Shown here in pieces: positions 9,409 to 20,178 of a stretch of 64,000 nucleotides of DNA. The stretch comes from Melastoma dodecandrum (Eukaryota; Streptophyta; Magnoliopsida; Myrtales; Melastomataceae). The translations under genes were made by a program, and so were the position numbers. The notes below the pieces were generated by a model. It was not told the origin of the DNA. It worked only from the letters and a program-made list of their open reading frames with translations, and made no database searches. Numbering within the stretch: position 1 is the first letter of the stretch; each line of letters starts with the position of its first letter. The stretch spans positions 5,022,001 through 5,086,000 of the forward strand of contig JARUPY010000473.1 in the NCBI GenBank assembly GCA_029817715.1, read 5' to 3'.

Positions 9409-11322
9409 TTAACACTTCTTTGCATATTCTATACAATCCTTTACCATCGTCGGCCAATAATAACCCATCCTCTTCAATTGGAAGTGAAGTTTAGGACGAG
9501 ATTGATGAGCTCCACAAACTCCAGAATGTGCCTCCTCTAGTGCTTTGGTGGCTTCTTCCACTCCGAGGCATCGTAAGAATACTCCTTCAAAGGATCGCCG
9601 ATAAAGAGTATTTTTAAAATATATGAATCGATGTGCTCTTCTCCTTACATCTACTTTTTGTCGTGGGTCATTAGGCAGCTTTCCGTGCTCGAGAAAGTCG
9701 ATGAGTGGTTGTCTCCAATCTTGGTCATCTATGTTACAAACGGATATGAGATTTATTTCGTTTGTTTCCTCCTTGTCAGGGGCCAGTGGAGCCGCCCATG
9801 CTTGACATAATCTAATGCTGACCTCCCTACCTACCAAAGTAAGAGCAGAAGCAAGACTCGCCAAGGCATCTGCCTGTGCATTTTCTTTTCTCGGTGTATG
9901 ACTTATTGTAATATCCGGAAACCACCCTGCGAGTTTAACTGCATAATCATGATAAGGCAAAAGCTCTGGCTTGCGAATCTCGTATGTGGATAGAAGTTGA
10001 TTAATCACAAGCTTAGAATCTCCATATACCCTCAAACTATGTACTTTATTGTCCATGGCCATTTCTAGCCCAAGTATGAGAGCCTGATACTCAGCCATAT
10101 TGTTTGAGCATAACTGGGTGAGGGTATATGCGTAAGGGATGATATCTCCATCGGATGTGACGAAGACAACTCCAGCTCCCGCGCCTCTTTGTGTAGCTGA
10201 CCCATCAAAGAACATCTTCCATGGAGAAGGAACATCAACCAACATTACTTCCTCATCGGGTAATTCTTTCGATACCTTCCAATTATCTGGTATAGGATGA
10301 TCTGCCAAGAAGTCAGCTAAAGCTTGTCCCTTCACAGCCTTTTGAGGAACATACAAGATCTCAAACTCTTGGAGCATAAGTGCCCATTTCGCGAGACGAC
10401 CAAATAGAACCGGCCTCGACATTATATATTTGAGAGGATCTGCCCATGATATGAGACGAACAGAATGTGCCTGCAGATAATGTCGTAGTTTTTGAATGGC
10501 AAACATTAAAGCAAGACATGTCTTCTCAATTGGAGAGTAATTTAATTCCGCTCCGGTTAAAGTCCTGCTTAAATAGTACAGGGCATTTTCTTTTCCGTTA
10601 TCATTCTCCTGAGCTAACAGAACTCCTAATGAAGCTTCCTGTGCTGCTATATAAAGTATTAGAGGTCTTCCTTGGATAGGCGCATTAAGGACTGGTGGCT
10701 TTAACAAATAAGCCTTTATGCTGTTGAATGCATTTTTGCACGCTTCGTCCCACTCAAAAGGAGTACCTTTCTTCATCAATCTATGAAAGGGATGGCATCG
10801 TCCGACCAAGTTAGATATAAATCTTCGAATGTATGCGAGTTTCCCTTGAAGACTTTTCAACTCATGTATATTCCTTGGTTCTGGCATCTTCATAATCGCA
10901 TCTATCTTTGATTGATCGACTTCAATGCCTCGAAGTCGAACGACAAATCCAAGAAATTTTCCCGAAGTGACCCCGAAGGCACACTTTAATGGGTTCATCT
11001 TTAGCTGATATTTGCACAATCTGTCGAATACTTTTCTAAGGTCGTCGATATGATCGCGCCTTTGTCTGGATTTGACAACCAGATCATCCACGTAACACTC
11101 TACATTCCTGTGGAGAATATCATCAAAGATCCGTTGCATAGCTCGTTGATAAGTTGCTCCCGCATTTTTCAACCCAAAAGGCATCACCTTATAACAATAT
11201 ATCCCTTTTGGAGTACGAAAAGCTGTCATTTCCTCATCCTTCGGATCCATTCGGATTTGATTATATCCCGATGATCCATCCATAAAACTGAGGGCTTCAT
11301 AGCCTGTGGTCACGTAAACCAT
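9409..11322 (-). CDS. Tat-element pol: reverse transcriptase, RNase H, archaeal-type RNase H, integrase zinc finger
   Basis: A 637-codon open frame. RT motifs include SFMDGSSGYNQIRM, MPFGLKNAGATYQRAM and the catalytic YVDD at residues 77-80. The RT-linked RNase H follows (LILYIAAQEASLG, LNYSPIEKTCLA, about residues 220-340). A second RNase H of the archaeal type starts near residue 368 with MFFDGSATQRGAGAG, NNMAEYQAL, GDSKLVINQL and ENAQADALASLA. This doubling marks the Tat lineage. The frame ends in the integrase HHCC finger (AHSGVCGAHQ, EYAKKC). Upstream, one TGA at 11393-11395 interrupts the RT N-terminus, in the place where the family has an Arg codon. With that stop and those in integrase, the polyprotein is not intact. 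Confidence 0.93.
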   Translation of the reverse strand: MVYVTTGYEALSFMDGSSGYNQIRMDPKDEEMTAFRTPKGIYCYKVMPFGLKNAGATYQRAMQRIFDDILHRNVECYVDDLVVKSRQRRDHIDDLRKVFDRLCKYQLKMNPLKCAFGVTSGKFLGFVVRLRGIEVDQSKIDAIMKMPEPRNIHELKSLQGKLAYIRRFISNLVGRCHPFHRLMKKGTPFEWDEACKNAFNSIKAYLLKPPVLNAPIQGRPLILYIAAQEASLGVLLAQENDNGKENALYYLSRTLTGAELNYSPIEKTCLALMFAIQKLRHYLQAHSVRLISWADPLKYIMSRPVLFGRLAKWALMLQEFEILYVPQKAVKGQALADFLADHPIPDNWKVSKELPDEEVMLVDVPSPWKMFFDGSATQRGAGAGVVFVTSDGDIIPYAYTLTQLCSNNMAEYQALILGLEMAMDNKVHSLRVYGDSKLVINQLLSTYEIRKPELLPYHDYAVKLAGWFPDITISHTPRKENAQADALASLASALTLVGREVSIRLCQAWAAPLAPDKEETNEINLISVCNIDDQDWRQPLIDFLEHGKLPNDPRQKVDVRRRAHRFIYFKNTLYRRSFEGVFLRCLGVEEATKALEEAHSGVCGAHQSRPKLHFQLKRMGYYWPTMVKDCIEYAKKC

Positions 11323-12785
11323 TATCTCAGTAATTGGAAGAGGAAAATCGTCCTTGGGACATGCATTATTAAGATCATGAAAATCAATGCAAACTCAGAG
11401 TTGACCATTCTTTTTTCTAACAGGTACAATATTTACAATCCATGTTGGATATTTCACCTCCCGAATAAATCCAGCTTCGATAAGCTTATTGACTTCGGCC
11501 TCTATCAATGGGATCAGCTCTGGGCGAAAACGTCGTTGAGTTTGCTTTATGGGTCGAACTACATGCTTAACAGCTAACTTATGGACTGCTATCTTTGGAT
11601 CAAGGCCGGGCATTTCTTTATAGCTCCATGCGAAGACATCTTTGTAATCCTTCAACAATTGGATGTATAACTCCTCTTCTTCAGGGGTTAAACTTGTGCT
11701 AAGGAATGTAGGACGATGATCGCCTTCCTCCCCAAGATCGACTTCTTTCAATTCGTCAACAGTAGACTTCCTTTTATCCTCGAATACTTCTGGAGCCTCT
11801 TCTGCATCATTCTCTTTAGGGGAAGTGTTTTCCTCAGCCTCAGTAATTGTGACGTGGTGGGAAGCTACAACATCCTTTCCGCTATTACTATGAGATGATT
11901 CCCTATTGCTATTGGTAGATACCCATGTCTTCGTGCTCATTTTCAGTACGTCGCCAGTAGTTACTTCAACAACCGTTTGACGCTTCATTCGAGAGGGAAC
12001 TTTGCTTCGAAGATCCTTTGTGTCTTCTATGATAATTGGGATATCTTCCTTTTTATCAACTCTCTTCCACACCGTTCGACTTCTTGGAGCTTGACCCAAC
12101 TTTAATCGTGTCGACCTTTGGGCATCAATCTCTTCTTTCTGAGTGCCAAGTCTATCAAATACTGACCTTCGCTTAGACGGGACTCCAAGTCGATCAAATA
12201 CTGAAGTTCTAGTTGATTCGGCCGTACTTTCATCATCAGCTTCAATGTATTGAATCGAAGCATTATTTGCCGGAGGGTTAACGGGCTTAGGAGTGACATA
12301 TCCAAGACCAAATTTCGATTTCTGATTATCACTTCTTGGATTAGTTTCTTTTGAGGCATCCCCAAGTGTCTTCAAGTCCTCAGTGTAGCCAGCTGCGGAG
12401 ATTAACCTAAATGCATTTGGATCAAACCCGTTGGTGCGCCTGTTAGGTAATGAATCTGGATAGATAATTGCCCCCTGTTTAGGTCGATCAAAACCTTTTA
12501 AAGGCGTACTCGTTTGAGCTATTGTCGTCATTTTTGTCACCGGCCAGTTGAGTTCTTTTGTCGCCACTATGTTTTCAGCATGGCTACTCACAAAAGGTGG
12601 TTCTCCAGCTTTTCGAAGGGCTCTTGGAATATAGCGCAAGATCGGTACATTCTTATCATCTGTCTTTTCATTTTTGATCGTTGGATTAACTGAAGGTACC
12701 TCTTGTTGAATAGGTAAGACTTCTACGTCCGACTTCTTCGCGATATCCCTGACAATCGGTACAGGCTTTGGGCGTGCCAGAAATT
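11323..12785 (-). pseudogene. Remnant of the protease-RT linker region of the Tat polyprotein
   Basis: The minus strand encodes the segment that precedes RT in Tat elements. It contains repeats VFDRLG (twice), an acidic stretch, LTPEEEELYIQLLKDYKDVF and FAWSYKEMPGLDPKIAVHKL, then the start of RT at LIPLIEAEVNKLIEAGFI. No protease active-site motif and no gag are present between the 5' LTR and this point, so several kilobases have been lost. The reading frame runs without a stop from inside the LTR (13170) through the primer-binding-like stretch into this region. Confidence 0.8.
12771..12785 (-). other. Primer-binding-site-like stretch
   Basis: Directly inside the 5' LTR the minus strand reads AATTTCTGGCACGCC. 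The related LTR at 55245 is followed on its inner side by AATTTCAGGCAAGCC, so the block is conserved. I did not match it to a specific tRNA. Confidence 0.45.
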
Positions 12786-13524
12786 TGTGAACACTAAAAT
12801 TTCGCGGGGAAATATCAGTGTGCAAATTGTCGTATGAAAATATGTAGCGGGTTCTGTCTCTAGTCACGGATGAAACACGTGATTCCTCTGATTCGATCTT
12901 CGAAGAATAACGGTTGATGGGTGATGATCTTGAAGCTCTGGCTGAATTTCGGCAGTACTTCAGGATGAAATATTGAAGAAGTCGTCGGGGCCTATGGGCA
13001 TGATCCGACAGAGCTTCAGTAGCTTGATGAAGTCGTCGGGGCCTTTGGGCGTGATCCGGCAGAACCTCAGGGCGCGTTGCAGAAGAACACCGGGCGATGG
13101 ACGTCGGCAGAGCTTCGACGAGCAGGGAGCGGCGAGAGTCTTCGAGAGCCAAGAGTCTTCTCTCCACCAATGTGTATTCTATGTTGTTGTCCTTGAATGA
13201 ATGAGAATGGCTCTATTTATAGGCCTCCAGGGCCGATTTATATTAGGACATTGGTCATCCCATATTAGGCAACCTCCCATATATCGGGCCATGGGCCGGA
13301 CTTGAATTTGGGCTTCTTTCGGCCCAAAACATTTTGTTTGGATTGGGCTTGCGGCAATTATTTATAACCCAATATATATATTTTTGTGGACTTAATATTA
13401 GACCCATTTTAATTTCTTTATGGGCTTGGTTTATAGCCCATTTATAAATCATAAAATTGGGTAACACTCACTAAACTTTATACGAAGCCCCATGATTATA
13501 GTAGACAAAAATTTGATGTCTACA
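12786..13524 (-). repeat. 5' LTR of the left Tat element
   Basis: 739 bp with TG and CA ends on the minus strand, matching 1280-2018 apart from about six substitutions found by eye (for example agtgtgcaaa against agcgtgcaaa, and ttaggacattgg against ttaggaaattgg). It would supply the element's promoter. Its outer edge is 234 bp from the polygalacturonase ATG. Confidence 0.95.
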
Positions 13525-13666
13525 CATAGTTGAACAAAATAGCAATCTATAATATCAATAATAAAAGGTTGGTTATCGGTTTAGGTAATTAGGGGAATGC
13601 TGGTGGAATGAGGGAATAAAATTGGATTGGTAGTTGATTAAGGCTTTATCTCTCTAATCACTCCTC

Positions 13667-13674
13667 TATATAAA
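13667..13674 (+). promoter_or_regulatory. TATA box of the exopolygalacturonase gene
   Basis: TATATAAA in ctcctctatataaagaacatc, 84 bp before the ATG at 13758. This leaves about 140 bp between the TATA box and the retrotransposon. Confidence 0.7.
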
Positions 13675-13757
13675 GAACATCAAAAGCAAAAGCAAATCCC
13701 ACAACTCAAAAACTCTCTTTACGCCGGGAAGGGAAAAAAACAAAAGATACAAAGGAA

Positions 13758-15223
13758 ATGGCCGCAAAAAATAATTTTAGTATAGTTTTGTTGTTGTGCT
13801 TGTTATTAGGTTTATCTTCGACTGGCGTTGCAGTTCAGGAATTCAATGTCGGAAATTACGGCAACATTAGTTACGATTCCGACATCACCAAGGTAAAGAG
13901 ACTTGCTACTTTGTTAAGGTTGTCGTGGATTACGGTAATGACGAGCTTGGCGTTCCCTGGTCTCCAGGCATTGCAGGTGGCGTTTAAGGCCGCGTGCAAC
14001 TCCGAGGTGCCCGGCAGGGTCGTGGTCCCGCCGGGAACATTCACATTGAACGAGGCACTCTTCCAAGGACCTTGCAAGTCCCCCATTGAATTTCTGGTCC
14101 AGGCTACCATCAGGGCGCCTTCCGACACCAGTGCGTTCAAGACTGATGGGTGGGTCGTTTTCAGCTATATCAATGGGTTCAAGCTGTACGGTGGCGGGGT
14201 TTTTGACGGCCAAGGGATGTACGCCTGGACGTTGAACGACTGCCATAAGACCTTCTCCTGCCGCCAGCTCCCCATGGTAAAACGCTCGCGGCATTCGGCC
14301 TCTCGTCGTTTTAATTCGGGAACTTTTTTTGTGAAGTTAACGTGACTTTCGTACCCATGTCGGGCGTTGAAATCGACAGAATTTGAGGTTCAACTTCGTC
14401 AGTAATGGCTTGGTGAAGGACATTACCTCCAAGGATAGCAAGAGCTTCCAAGTTAATGTCCTCGGGTGCAACAACCTCACATTTGATCACGTCACGGTCA
14501 CTGCCCCTGACAACAGCCCGAACACCGATGGCATCCATATCGGCAGGTCGTCCGGAATCTACATCACCAACTCGAACATCGGGACGGGTGACGACTGCAT
14601 CTCGTTGGGAGACGGCAGCAAGGACGTCCACGTAACTGGAGTGAAATGTGGACCAGGACACGGGATCAGCGTAGGCAGCCTTGGCAAGTATCAGAACGAG
14701 GACCCCGTGACGGGATTCTACGTCAAGAACTGCACGCTCACCGGCACGATGAATGGCATCAGGATCAAGACGTGGCCCGCTTCATACCCAGGGGTAATCT
14801 CAGATATGCAGTTCGAGAACATCAGGATGGACAACGTCGGCAATCCCGTGATCATCGATCAGGAGTACTGCCCCTGGAACCTATGCAAGAGAGGGGTAAA
14901 ATGTCTCCTCCCGTTTCCATTATTATCGTCAGACGCGCTACTCCACGGAGCTCGACCGACTAATTTCCTGCCGAAACATCCGTTTCCTGCAGGTCCCTTC
15001 CCTTGTAAGGATCAGCAACATAACCATCGACAACGTCCACGGGACTTCTTCGACCCCTGTCGTTGTTAATATGGCTTGCAGCCCGGCCTTTCCTTGCAAG
15101 AATGTTCGGCTCGGAAAAATCTACCTGGGCTACAATGGACCACAAGGCCGAGCAGTGTCCGTCTGCTCTAACGTTAGCCCGACAATTACGGGAACACAAG
15201 TGCCACCTGCCTGCACCGCATAG
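13758..15223 (+). CDS. Exopolygalacturonase (GH28), pollen type, four exons
   Basis: Exons 13758-13892, 13968-14276, 14380-14895 and 14993-15223 join in phase 0 at every GT-AG junction, giving 396 residues, the usual length. The enzyme hydrolyses homogalacturonan in the wall, releasing galacturonate from chain ends. A signal peptide covers residues 1 to ~26 (LLLCLLLGL core). The four GH28 motifs are present: NTDG at 196, GDDC at 218 with its two catalytic Asp, GHG at 241 (catalytic His) and RIK at 276. Paired Cys residues near the C-terminus (ACSPAFPCKN, PPACTA end) are typical. The four-exon structure and sequence fit the exo-PG clade, often pollen-expressed and in tandem clusters. No lesion is seen. 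A retrotransposon lies 234 bp upstream. Confidence 0.93.
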
Positions 15224-16070
15224 CGTTCCCCAAAACAACTTCCGTGTACGCTTGCTTGTCGACACGACTATAATAAGGCGTGAGTGCCAGGTCGGAGATG
15301 CCTTGTCCATTGTTAAAGAACGCTTTCCACAATTTTGTCCTTTAATCACTAAATGTGATATTTGTTTTTATTGACAGTCCCTTTTGAAAACATCCGCCAA
15401 TCTCCTGCAATTTGAGAATGCTAATCAAGTAATTACGACAATAAAACGTCTGTGATGATAAGTTTGTCAAAACGGTAAGAAACTGCAGCAGCAATAGGGA
15501 TCAATTGAAAAAATTAGCGTGCTTAACCACTCTAATCGTGTCCTTATACGTAACTAATAGGACAAAAGGAAGATTTCTCCATTTGTTCCCTCGTAAATTA
15601 AATCAGAAGAAGAAGATCAGCAGCAAATGTCAATCTTGCTGCCATTATGCCTATTCGTAATTTACGAAAAGGCCCGTACAAACTCACGAAGCTCGTTCCT
15701 TTCTTTCGACAAAGTTTTATAAATAAATTTGTTTTTTCTTAAAATAAATGTTTATGTGATATATTTTATCGAGAAATACATGTCGCGATATGACGTGAGC
15801 GGATGTTACAAAACAACAATGGCCGTCAGAAATCAAAATGACACTAGAATGAGGATCTCGACAATGATAAGAACAAAACAACTTATTGTCGCTAATAGTA
15901 ACTTGAACTGAAGGATTACGTAAGTCTAAAGACATTGTAAGGAACTACGCGAAGACAGCCTAAGTGCTCTGCTTTGTGATCAAGTGATTGTTCGTCCCTA
16001 AATCCTAAATAGTGAGCCTATCTATAGAACGCATGAAATGCATGTGTGCGAATCCCAAAATTAAGGGTCC
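15224..16070. other. 3' flank of the polygalacturonase gene, no further gene seen
   Basis: AT-rich DNA with only short open frames. It would contain the 3' UTR and polyadenylation site. No repeat or domain was recognised before the direct repeat at 16071. Confidence 0.5.
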
Positions 16071-16474
16071 GTAACTGTTCTTAGAAGCAAACGTCGAGGA
16101 CTATCAACTGACAATGCTCTTCGATCTCCGACTTTTGCATCCATCTTCGACCGTTGGCTACATTCAAGGGAAGTTTCGACTAGATTCCTTCGATGGGAAT
16201 CATCTTGCTCCGGAATACATGTGCCTCAATCGTCCTTAAGTTGGATCGACCGTCGACTATGAACCCATGCCGTGGCGACTCTTCAATGGCTCAAGCCTGT
16301 TGGCCAAAACCCACTTTACCACAAACTTAAATATGTTGGACATTGTACGTCGTTATGATATTAAATTTTGTGTCTCCAGTGGGATAATTATAAGAACCGA
16401 AGGAAGGAAAGAATGAGTAACTATTCTATAATTACTTTTAGTTTATTTATTTTAAAGGCAATAGGTGCATTTAT
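16071..16474. repeat. Direct repeat copy B (partner at 1-414)
   Basis: Nearly identical to the first ~414 bases of the window, ending at ataggtgcattta, after which the two diverge. Confidence 0.9.
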
Positions 16475-16902
16475 CACCTATTATCAAGAACATATCAAGG
16501 AAAATAGAGTAACGATCCTTGTCATGCACATATCAAGATCAACCACAAAAATCCTCACAAGCAACGTATCTAGCATGTTTATGGCTGAATCAAGAGAAAG
16601 CGTGAAAAAGGAAGAAAGAGGGGAGGGAGCCATACCTTGCTGCTTACTCTCAGCACAGGAGTTGAAGCTCTTCCTTCTCCAAGTTATTTCTTCACGAAGA
16701 GGGCGTCTCTGCAAGCTTCTCCCTTGGCAACTCACGAGACGCCGAGCCTTCCTTGGGCATCTTTCCACCTTGTCTTCCCCAAGGTCACTAGCTCATTCCA
16801 TCTCGGTATGATTTTCTCCCGAGTTGGGCGCCCCAAATGCACTCCCTCTCCGTAGTTTCGCACAAAGATCTACCTTGAACAATCACCCCCAGGTCACGGC
16901 TA
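16475..16902. other. Non-coding flank before the chromovirus
   Basis: It ends at the CCCTC target site of the chromovirus, and its continuation resumes at 22522. The short open frames here show no domain. It may be part of an older repeat split by the insertion, but no partner LTR is visible. Confidence 0.4.
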
Positions 16903-16907
16903 CCCTC

Positions 16908-17415
16908 AGATACAACGAATTGAGGTGGAGGAGGGAAGTAAGCTGTTGGACCAGGGAGTTGTGGGCTGGAAGCTTGGAGGTGCGGCTAACACAAGCGAAC
17001 CAGGAACGCATGGGCTCTCAGGAACGCATGGGCCCTCAGGAGGAACTGGACGAGGGGAAGCTGGACTGGCGTTGGAGAGTTTGGAGGAGGACGAAAGTGA
17101 AAAAGAAATGAAAGGATGCGGGAAAAGAGGAAATCGTGTAATAACCTGGGTAACGGCCTGGCGGGGGTGAAAGCGGAGGTTATAACAGATGAGGGGAACG
17201 AAAGAGGGGAGAAAATTAGCTGGAGAAGATGGGAGCGGAGGCGGATAAGGATGAAGGAAGAAGATGAGTCAGAGGAGTAGCCATTACCTTATGACTTGGG
17301 GGGGACTCATGTTTTCTTTTGTTTTTTTGTTGTTGAGACTGGAATTTTCTGGGTTGTGTTAGTGAATGCGAAAAGTTGGTTCGGCTTCGCCGGAATCGTT
17401 GTTATAAGCGTATCA
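16908..17415 (+). repeat. 5' LTR of the chromovirus
   Basis: Matches 22010-22516 with multiple substitutions (gatacaacgaattg against gatacaaagaattg at the start). It ends ataagcgtatca, two bases before the primer-binding site. Confidence 0.93.
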
Positions 17416-17417
17416 AG

Positions 17418-17427
17418 TGGTATCAGA
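17418..17427 (+). other. Primer-binding site, tRNA-iMet type
   Basis: TGGTATCAGA, complementary to the 3' end of plant initiator tRNA-Met, two bases inside the 5' LTR. Confidence 0.9.
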
Positions 17428-17455
17428 CCGCGTGAGCTCGGCCAACAGCCGGCGT

Positions 17456-18440
17456 ATGCCAGTTGCCGATCGTACCAGATCAAAAACGGGGCAGATGGAG
17501 ACGGATTCAGTGAAGACCATGTTGCAGGAGCTAGCTCGACAGATGGAAAGGATGTGCGCTAGGATCTCGTCGATAGAGGATCAGGTTAAAAGTCGAAGGG
17601 TGGAGAGTTTAGAAGAAGGATCTGAGTCGGACAACCGGAGGAACCCCAGAGTAATGTGGCCCACAGACCGAGTCACTAGGCAGACCAAGGTCGAATTTCC
17701 GTCCTTCGACGGAAGCGAGGTCCAGGAATGGATTTTCAGAAGTGAACGGTTCTTCGAACTGGACGGCACGCCGGATGAGCTAAAGGTGAGTATTGCCTCG
17801 GTGCACTTATTTGGATTAGCTGTGGAATGGCACTACGCTTTCTTGAAGGGTCGAGTGCTGAAAGTGCCGGTCAGCTGGGAGGAGTATGCAGCTGCCATGG
17901 TCATGTGTTTTGGCCCCAACGAGGTAACTCGCCAATCGTCTTACTTAAGGAGCTGAAAGAGGAAGGTAATTTTACAGATTATGTTAATGAGTTCGTGTCT
18001 CTATCAACCAAGGTGGAGCTGGCGAATGAAGACCTGGTTGCCCTTTTTATCAGAGGGCTGAGGAGGGATAACAGAAGGTTATTGACGGTGCTGAACCCAA
18101 GGACGTTGCAGCAAGCAATTTCTCTGGGCAAAACTCTATCGAGTGATGAGGCAACACCTCATAACAGAAACAGAGAAGGAATTCTTCGAGGGTTTAGAAC
18201 AGAAACAATCATGGGACAAAAGGCCCTCGCAGCAGCCCCGATTAACAGAGCTCCACCCAAATGTCCGTCTGGTGGAAGGTTGGGAGAAGGAAGGAGTCGT
18301 GGCTAGAACCAGGTGGGATTTAAAACTCAATCTTACCAACCTCCGCACAGGAGATTGTCAGCAGCAGAGATGGAGTAGAAATGACAGAAAGGGTTCTGTT
18401 TTTGGTGCGATGAGAAGTACACCTTGAGCCACAAATGCAA
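17456..18440 (+). pseudogene. Chromovirus gag, frameshifted
   Basis: The first ATG after the primer site is at 17456 (MPVADRTRSKTG). The capsid-like region includes KVEFPSFDGSEVQEWIFRSE and WEEYAAAMVMCFGP. Near 17925 the frame shifts and gag continues with LKEEGNFTDYVNEFVSLSTK, LFIRGLRR and LNPRTLQQAISLG. A further shift leads to the zinc knuckle FCFWCDEKYTLSHKC at about 18388-18435. Gag would form the particle and bind the RNA. Confidence 0.85.
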
Positions 18441-20178
18441 TAACAGACGGATGTATTCGATCACATTGGAAGCGGATGATCATGAAGGAGCAGAAGAGCA
18501 ACTGGAGCTGACAGAAGATGAGTTAGCAACAGAGGATTCCCCCATAGTAACCCTACACACCCTACACGGGGTAGCTCTGTCGTTTAGGAACCGCACCATG
18601 AAGGTTGTTGGGTTGTATAAGAGGCGGAAGCTAACGATCTTAGTAGACTCGGGCAGCACACATAACTTCATAGATGCAGAAGTCGCCAGGCAACTAGGTG
18701 GTAGCGTCCAAATTCCTGCGAGTAAGAGTGTTATGGTGGCTAATGGGGAGCGACTGCTCTGCAATTCGATGCTGAGGGCATTTCGTTGGTCAATGCAAGG
18801 TGAAGATTATGAAGCAGACATGCTAATTAGGCCTTTGAAGGGTTGCGAGGTAATATTGGGGATGGAGTGGCTGAATTCGCTGGGGAAGGTGATGTGGGAT
18901 TTCCTTAGTCTCACCATGCAATACCAGAGGAACGGGAAGACGGTGACACTCACAGCGGGGACAGGGAAGTTCACCCGAATCACTACTGGTTCGTTTGCCA
19001 TAACAGGGGAGGAAATGGGATTAATAATCATTCCCACAGCAAGTGAGGAGCAAGAGCCACAGAGGGCACAGCTGCCTGTTGTTATTCAACAATTGGTGGA
19101 CCAATTCCAAGGAGTTTTCGCGGAACCGTCTGGTTTACCCCCTCAGAGAAGGCAAGACAATGCCATACCTCTTGTAGAAGGGATTCAGGGGCTGAGCATC
19201 AGACCTTATAGATATTCTAGTGGACAGAAGGACATCATCGAAGGATTAGTGCAGGAAATGTTGCAGTCAGGTATCATCCGGCCCAGCACCAGCCCCTTTT
19301 CATCTCCGGTCGTGCTAGTTAAGAAGAAGGACAGCAGCTGGCGTCTCTACATTGACTATAGGGAGTTAAACAGCAAAACGGTGAAGGATAAATTCCCAAT
19401 TCCGATAATCGAAGAGCTGCTAGATGAGCTGTACGGGGCAAGCTGGTTTTCCAAACTTGACCTGCGCTCGAGGTATCACCAAATCAGGGTGAAAGAGGGT
19501 GACATTCACAAGACGACCTTTCGTACGCATGAGGGCCACTATGAGTTCCTATTCATGCCCTTTGGGCTGACTAACGCTCCGTCCACGTTTCAATGCCTGA
19601 TGAATGATGTCTTCAGACCCTATCTAAGGAAGTTCGTACTGGTTTTCTTTGACGATATCCTAATTTACAGCGACACCTTGAAAACGCATGCAGGTCATCT
19701 GGCAGAGGTGCTTTCGGTGCTGCAACAGAACTCCCTCTACGCCAAGCTGAGCAAGTGTTCGTTTGCGAGAAGGAAGCTGGAGTATCTAGGCCATTTCATC
19801 CAAAAGGAGGGTGTTTCGACAGACCCCGCCAAGGTTCAAGCCGTGCAAGCTTGGCCAACACCAAAGAATCTCAAACAGCTACGTGGGTTTCTGGGGTTGA
19901 CAGGGTACTATCGGCGTTTTGTCCGTGGCTATGGAGTCATCAGTAAACCGCTCACACAGCTCTCAAAGAAGGATTCATTCCAGTGGGGATCACCAGCGCA
20001 AGAAGCCTTTTTGCAGTTGAAGGAAGCGATGACAACGACCCCTGTGCTGGCCTTACCAGATTTCTCGAAGGAATTTGTGGTGGAGACAGATGCAAGCTCA
20101 ATAGGAATCGGGGCAGTGCTGATGCAAGGATGCCACCCTATATCTTTTATAAGCAAGGCAACTTTGCTGACGGTTTGA
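18424..20178 (+). CDS. Chromovirus protease, reverse transcriptase and RNase H start
   Basis: An open frame of ~584 codons. The aspartic protease motif LVDSGSTHNFID is near residue 75. RT starts near residue 270 with SSPVVLVKKKDSSWRL, then SKLDLRSRYHQIRV, FMPFGLTNAPSTFQ and the active site VFFDDILIYS. RNase H begins with VVETDASSIGIGAVLMQ and is cut short after HPISFISKA, where foreign sequence leads to a stop. RT copies the element RNA into DNA and RNase H removes the RNA strand. Confidence 0.92.
   Translation: MSHKCNNRRMYSITLEADDHEGAEEQLELTEDELATEDSPIVTLHTLHGVALSFRNRTMKVVGLYKRRKLTILVDSGSTHNFIDAEVARQLGGSVQIPASKSVMVANGERLLCNSMLRAFRWSMQGEDYEADMLIRPLKGCEVILGMEWLNSLGKVMWDFLSLTMQYQRNGKTVTLTAGTGKFTRITTGSFAITGEEMGLIIIPTASEEQEPQRAQLPVVIQQLVDQFQGVFAEPSGLPPQRRQDNAIPLVEGIQGLSIRPYRYSSGQKDIIEGLVQEMLQSGIIRPSTSPFSSPVVLVKKKDSSWRLYIDYRELNSKTVKDKFPIPIIEELLDELYGASWFSKLDLRSRYHQIRVKEGDIHKTTFRTHEGHYEFLFMPFGLTNAPSTFQCLMNDVFRPYLRKFVLVFFDDILIYSDTLKTHAGHLAEVLSVLQQNSLYAKLSKCSFARRKLEYLGHFIQKEGVSTDPAKVQAVQAWPTPKNLKQLRGFLGLTGYYRRFVRGYGVISKPLTQLSKKDSFQWGSPAQEAFLQLKEAMTTTPVLALPDFSKEFVVETDASSIGIGAVLMQGCHPISFISKATLLTV

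Larger units (their letters stand above)
1280..13524 (-). mobile_element. Full-length Ty3/gypsy Tat-lineage retrotransposon with antisense PMD gene and host-gene cargo
   Basis: Two 739-bp LTRs (1280-2018 and 12786-13524) bound the element, and the 5-bp duplication CATAG flanks it at 1275-1279 and 13525-13529. Reading on the minus strand, the order is 5' LTR, a primer-binding-like stretch TTTCTGGCACGCCC, a remnant of the protease-RT linker, RT, RNase H, a second archaeal-type RNase H, integrase, an antisense PMD gene, a nicotinamidase fragment, a UBX fragment, a purine-rich tract and the 3' LTR. The dual RNase H and antisense accessory gene fit the Tat/Ogre lineage. Gag and protease are absent, and pol has several stops, so the element is non-autonomous. 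I counted about six differences between the LTRs, which indicates a recent insertion. Confidence 0.93.
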
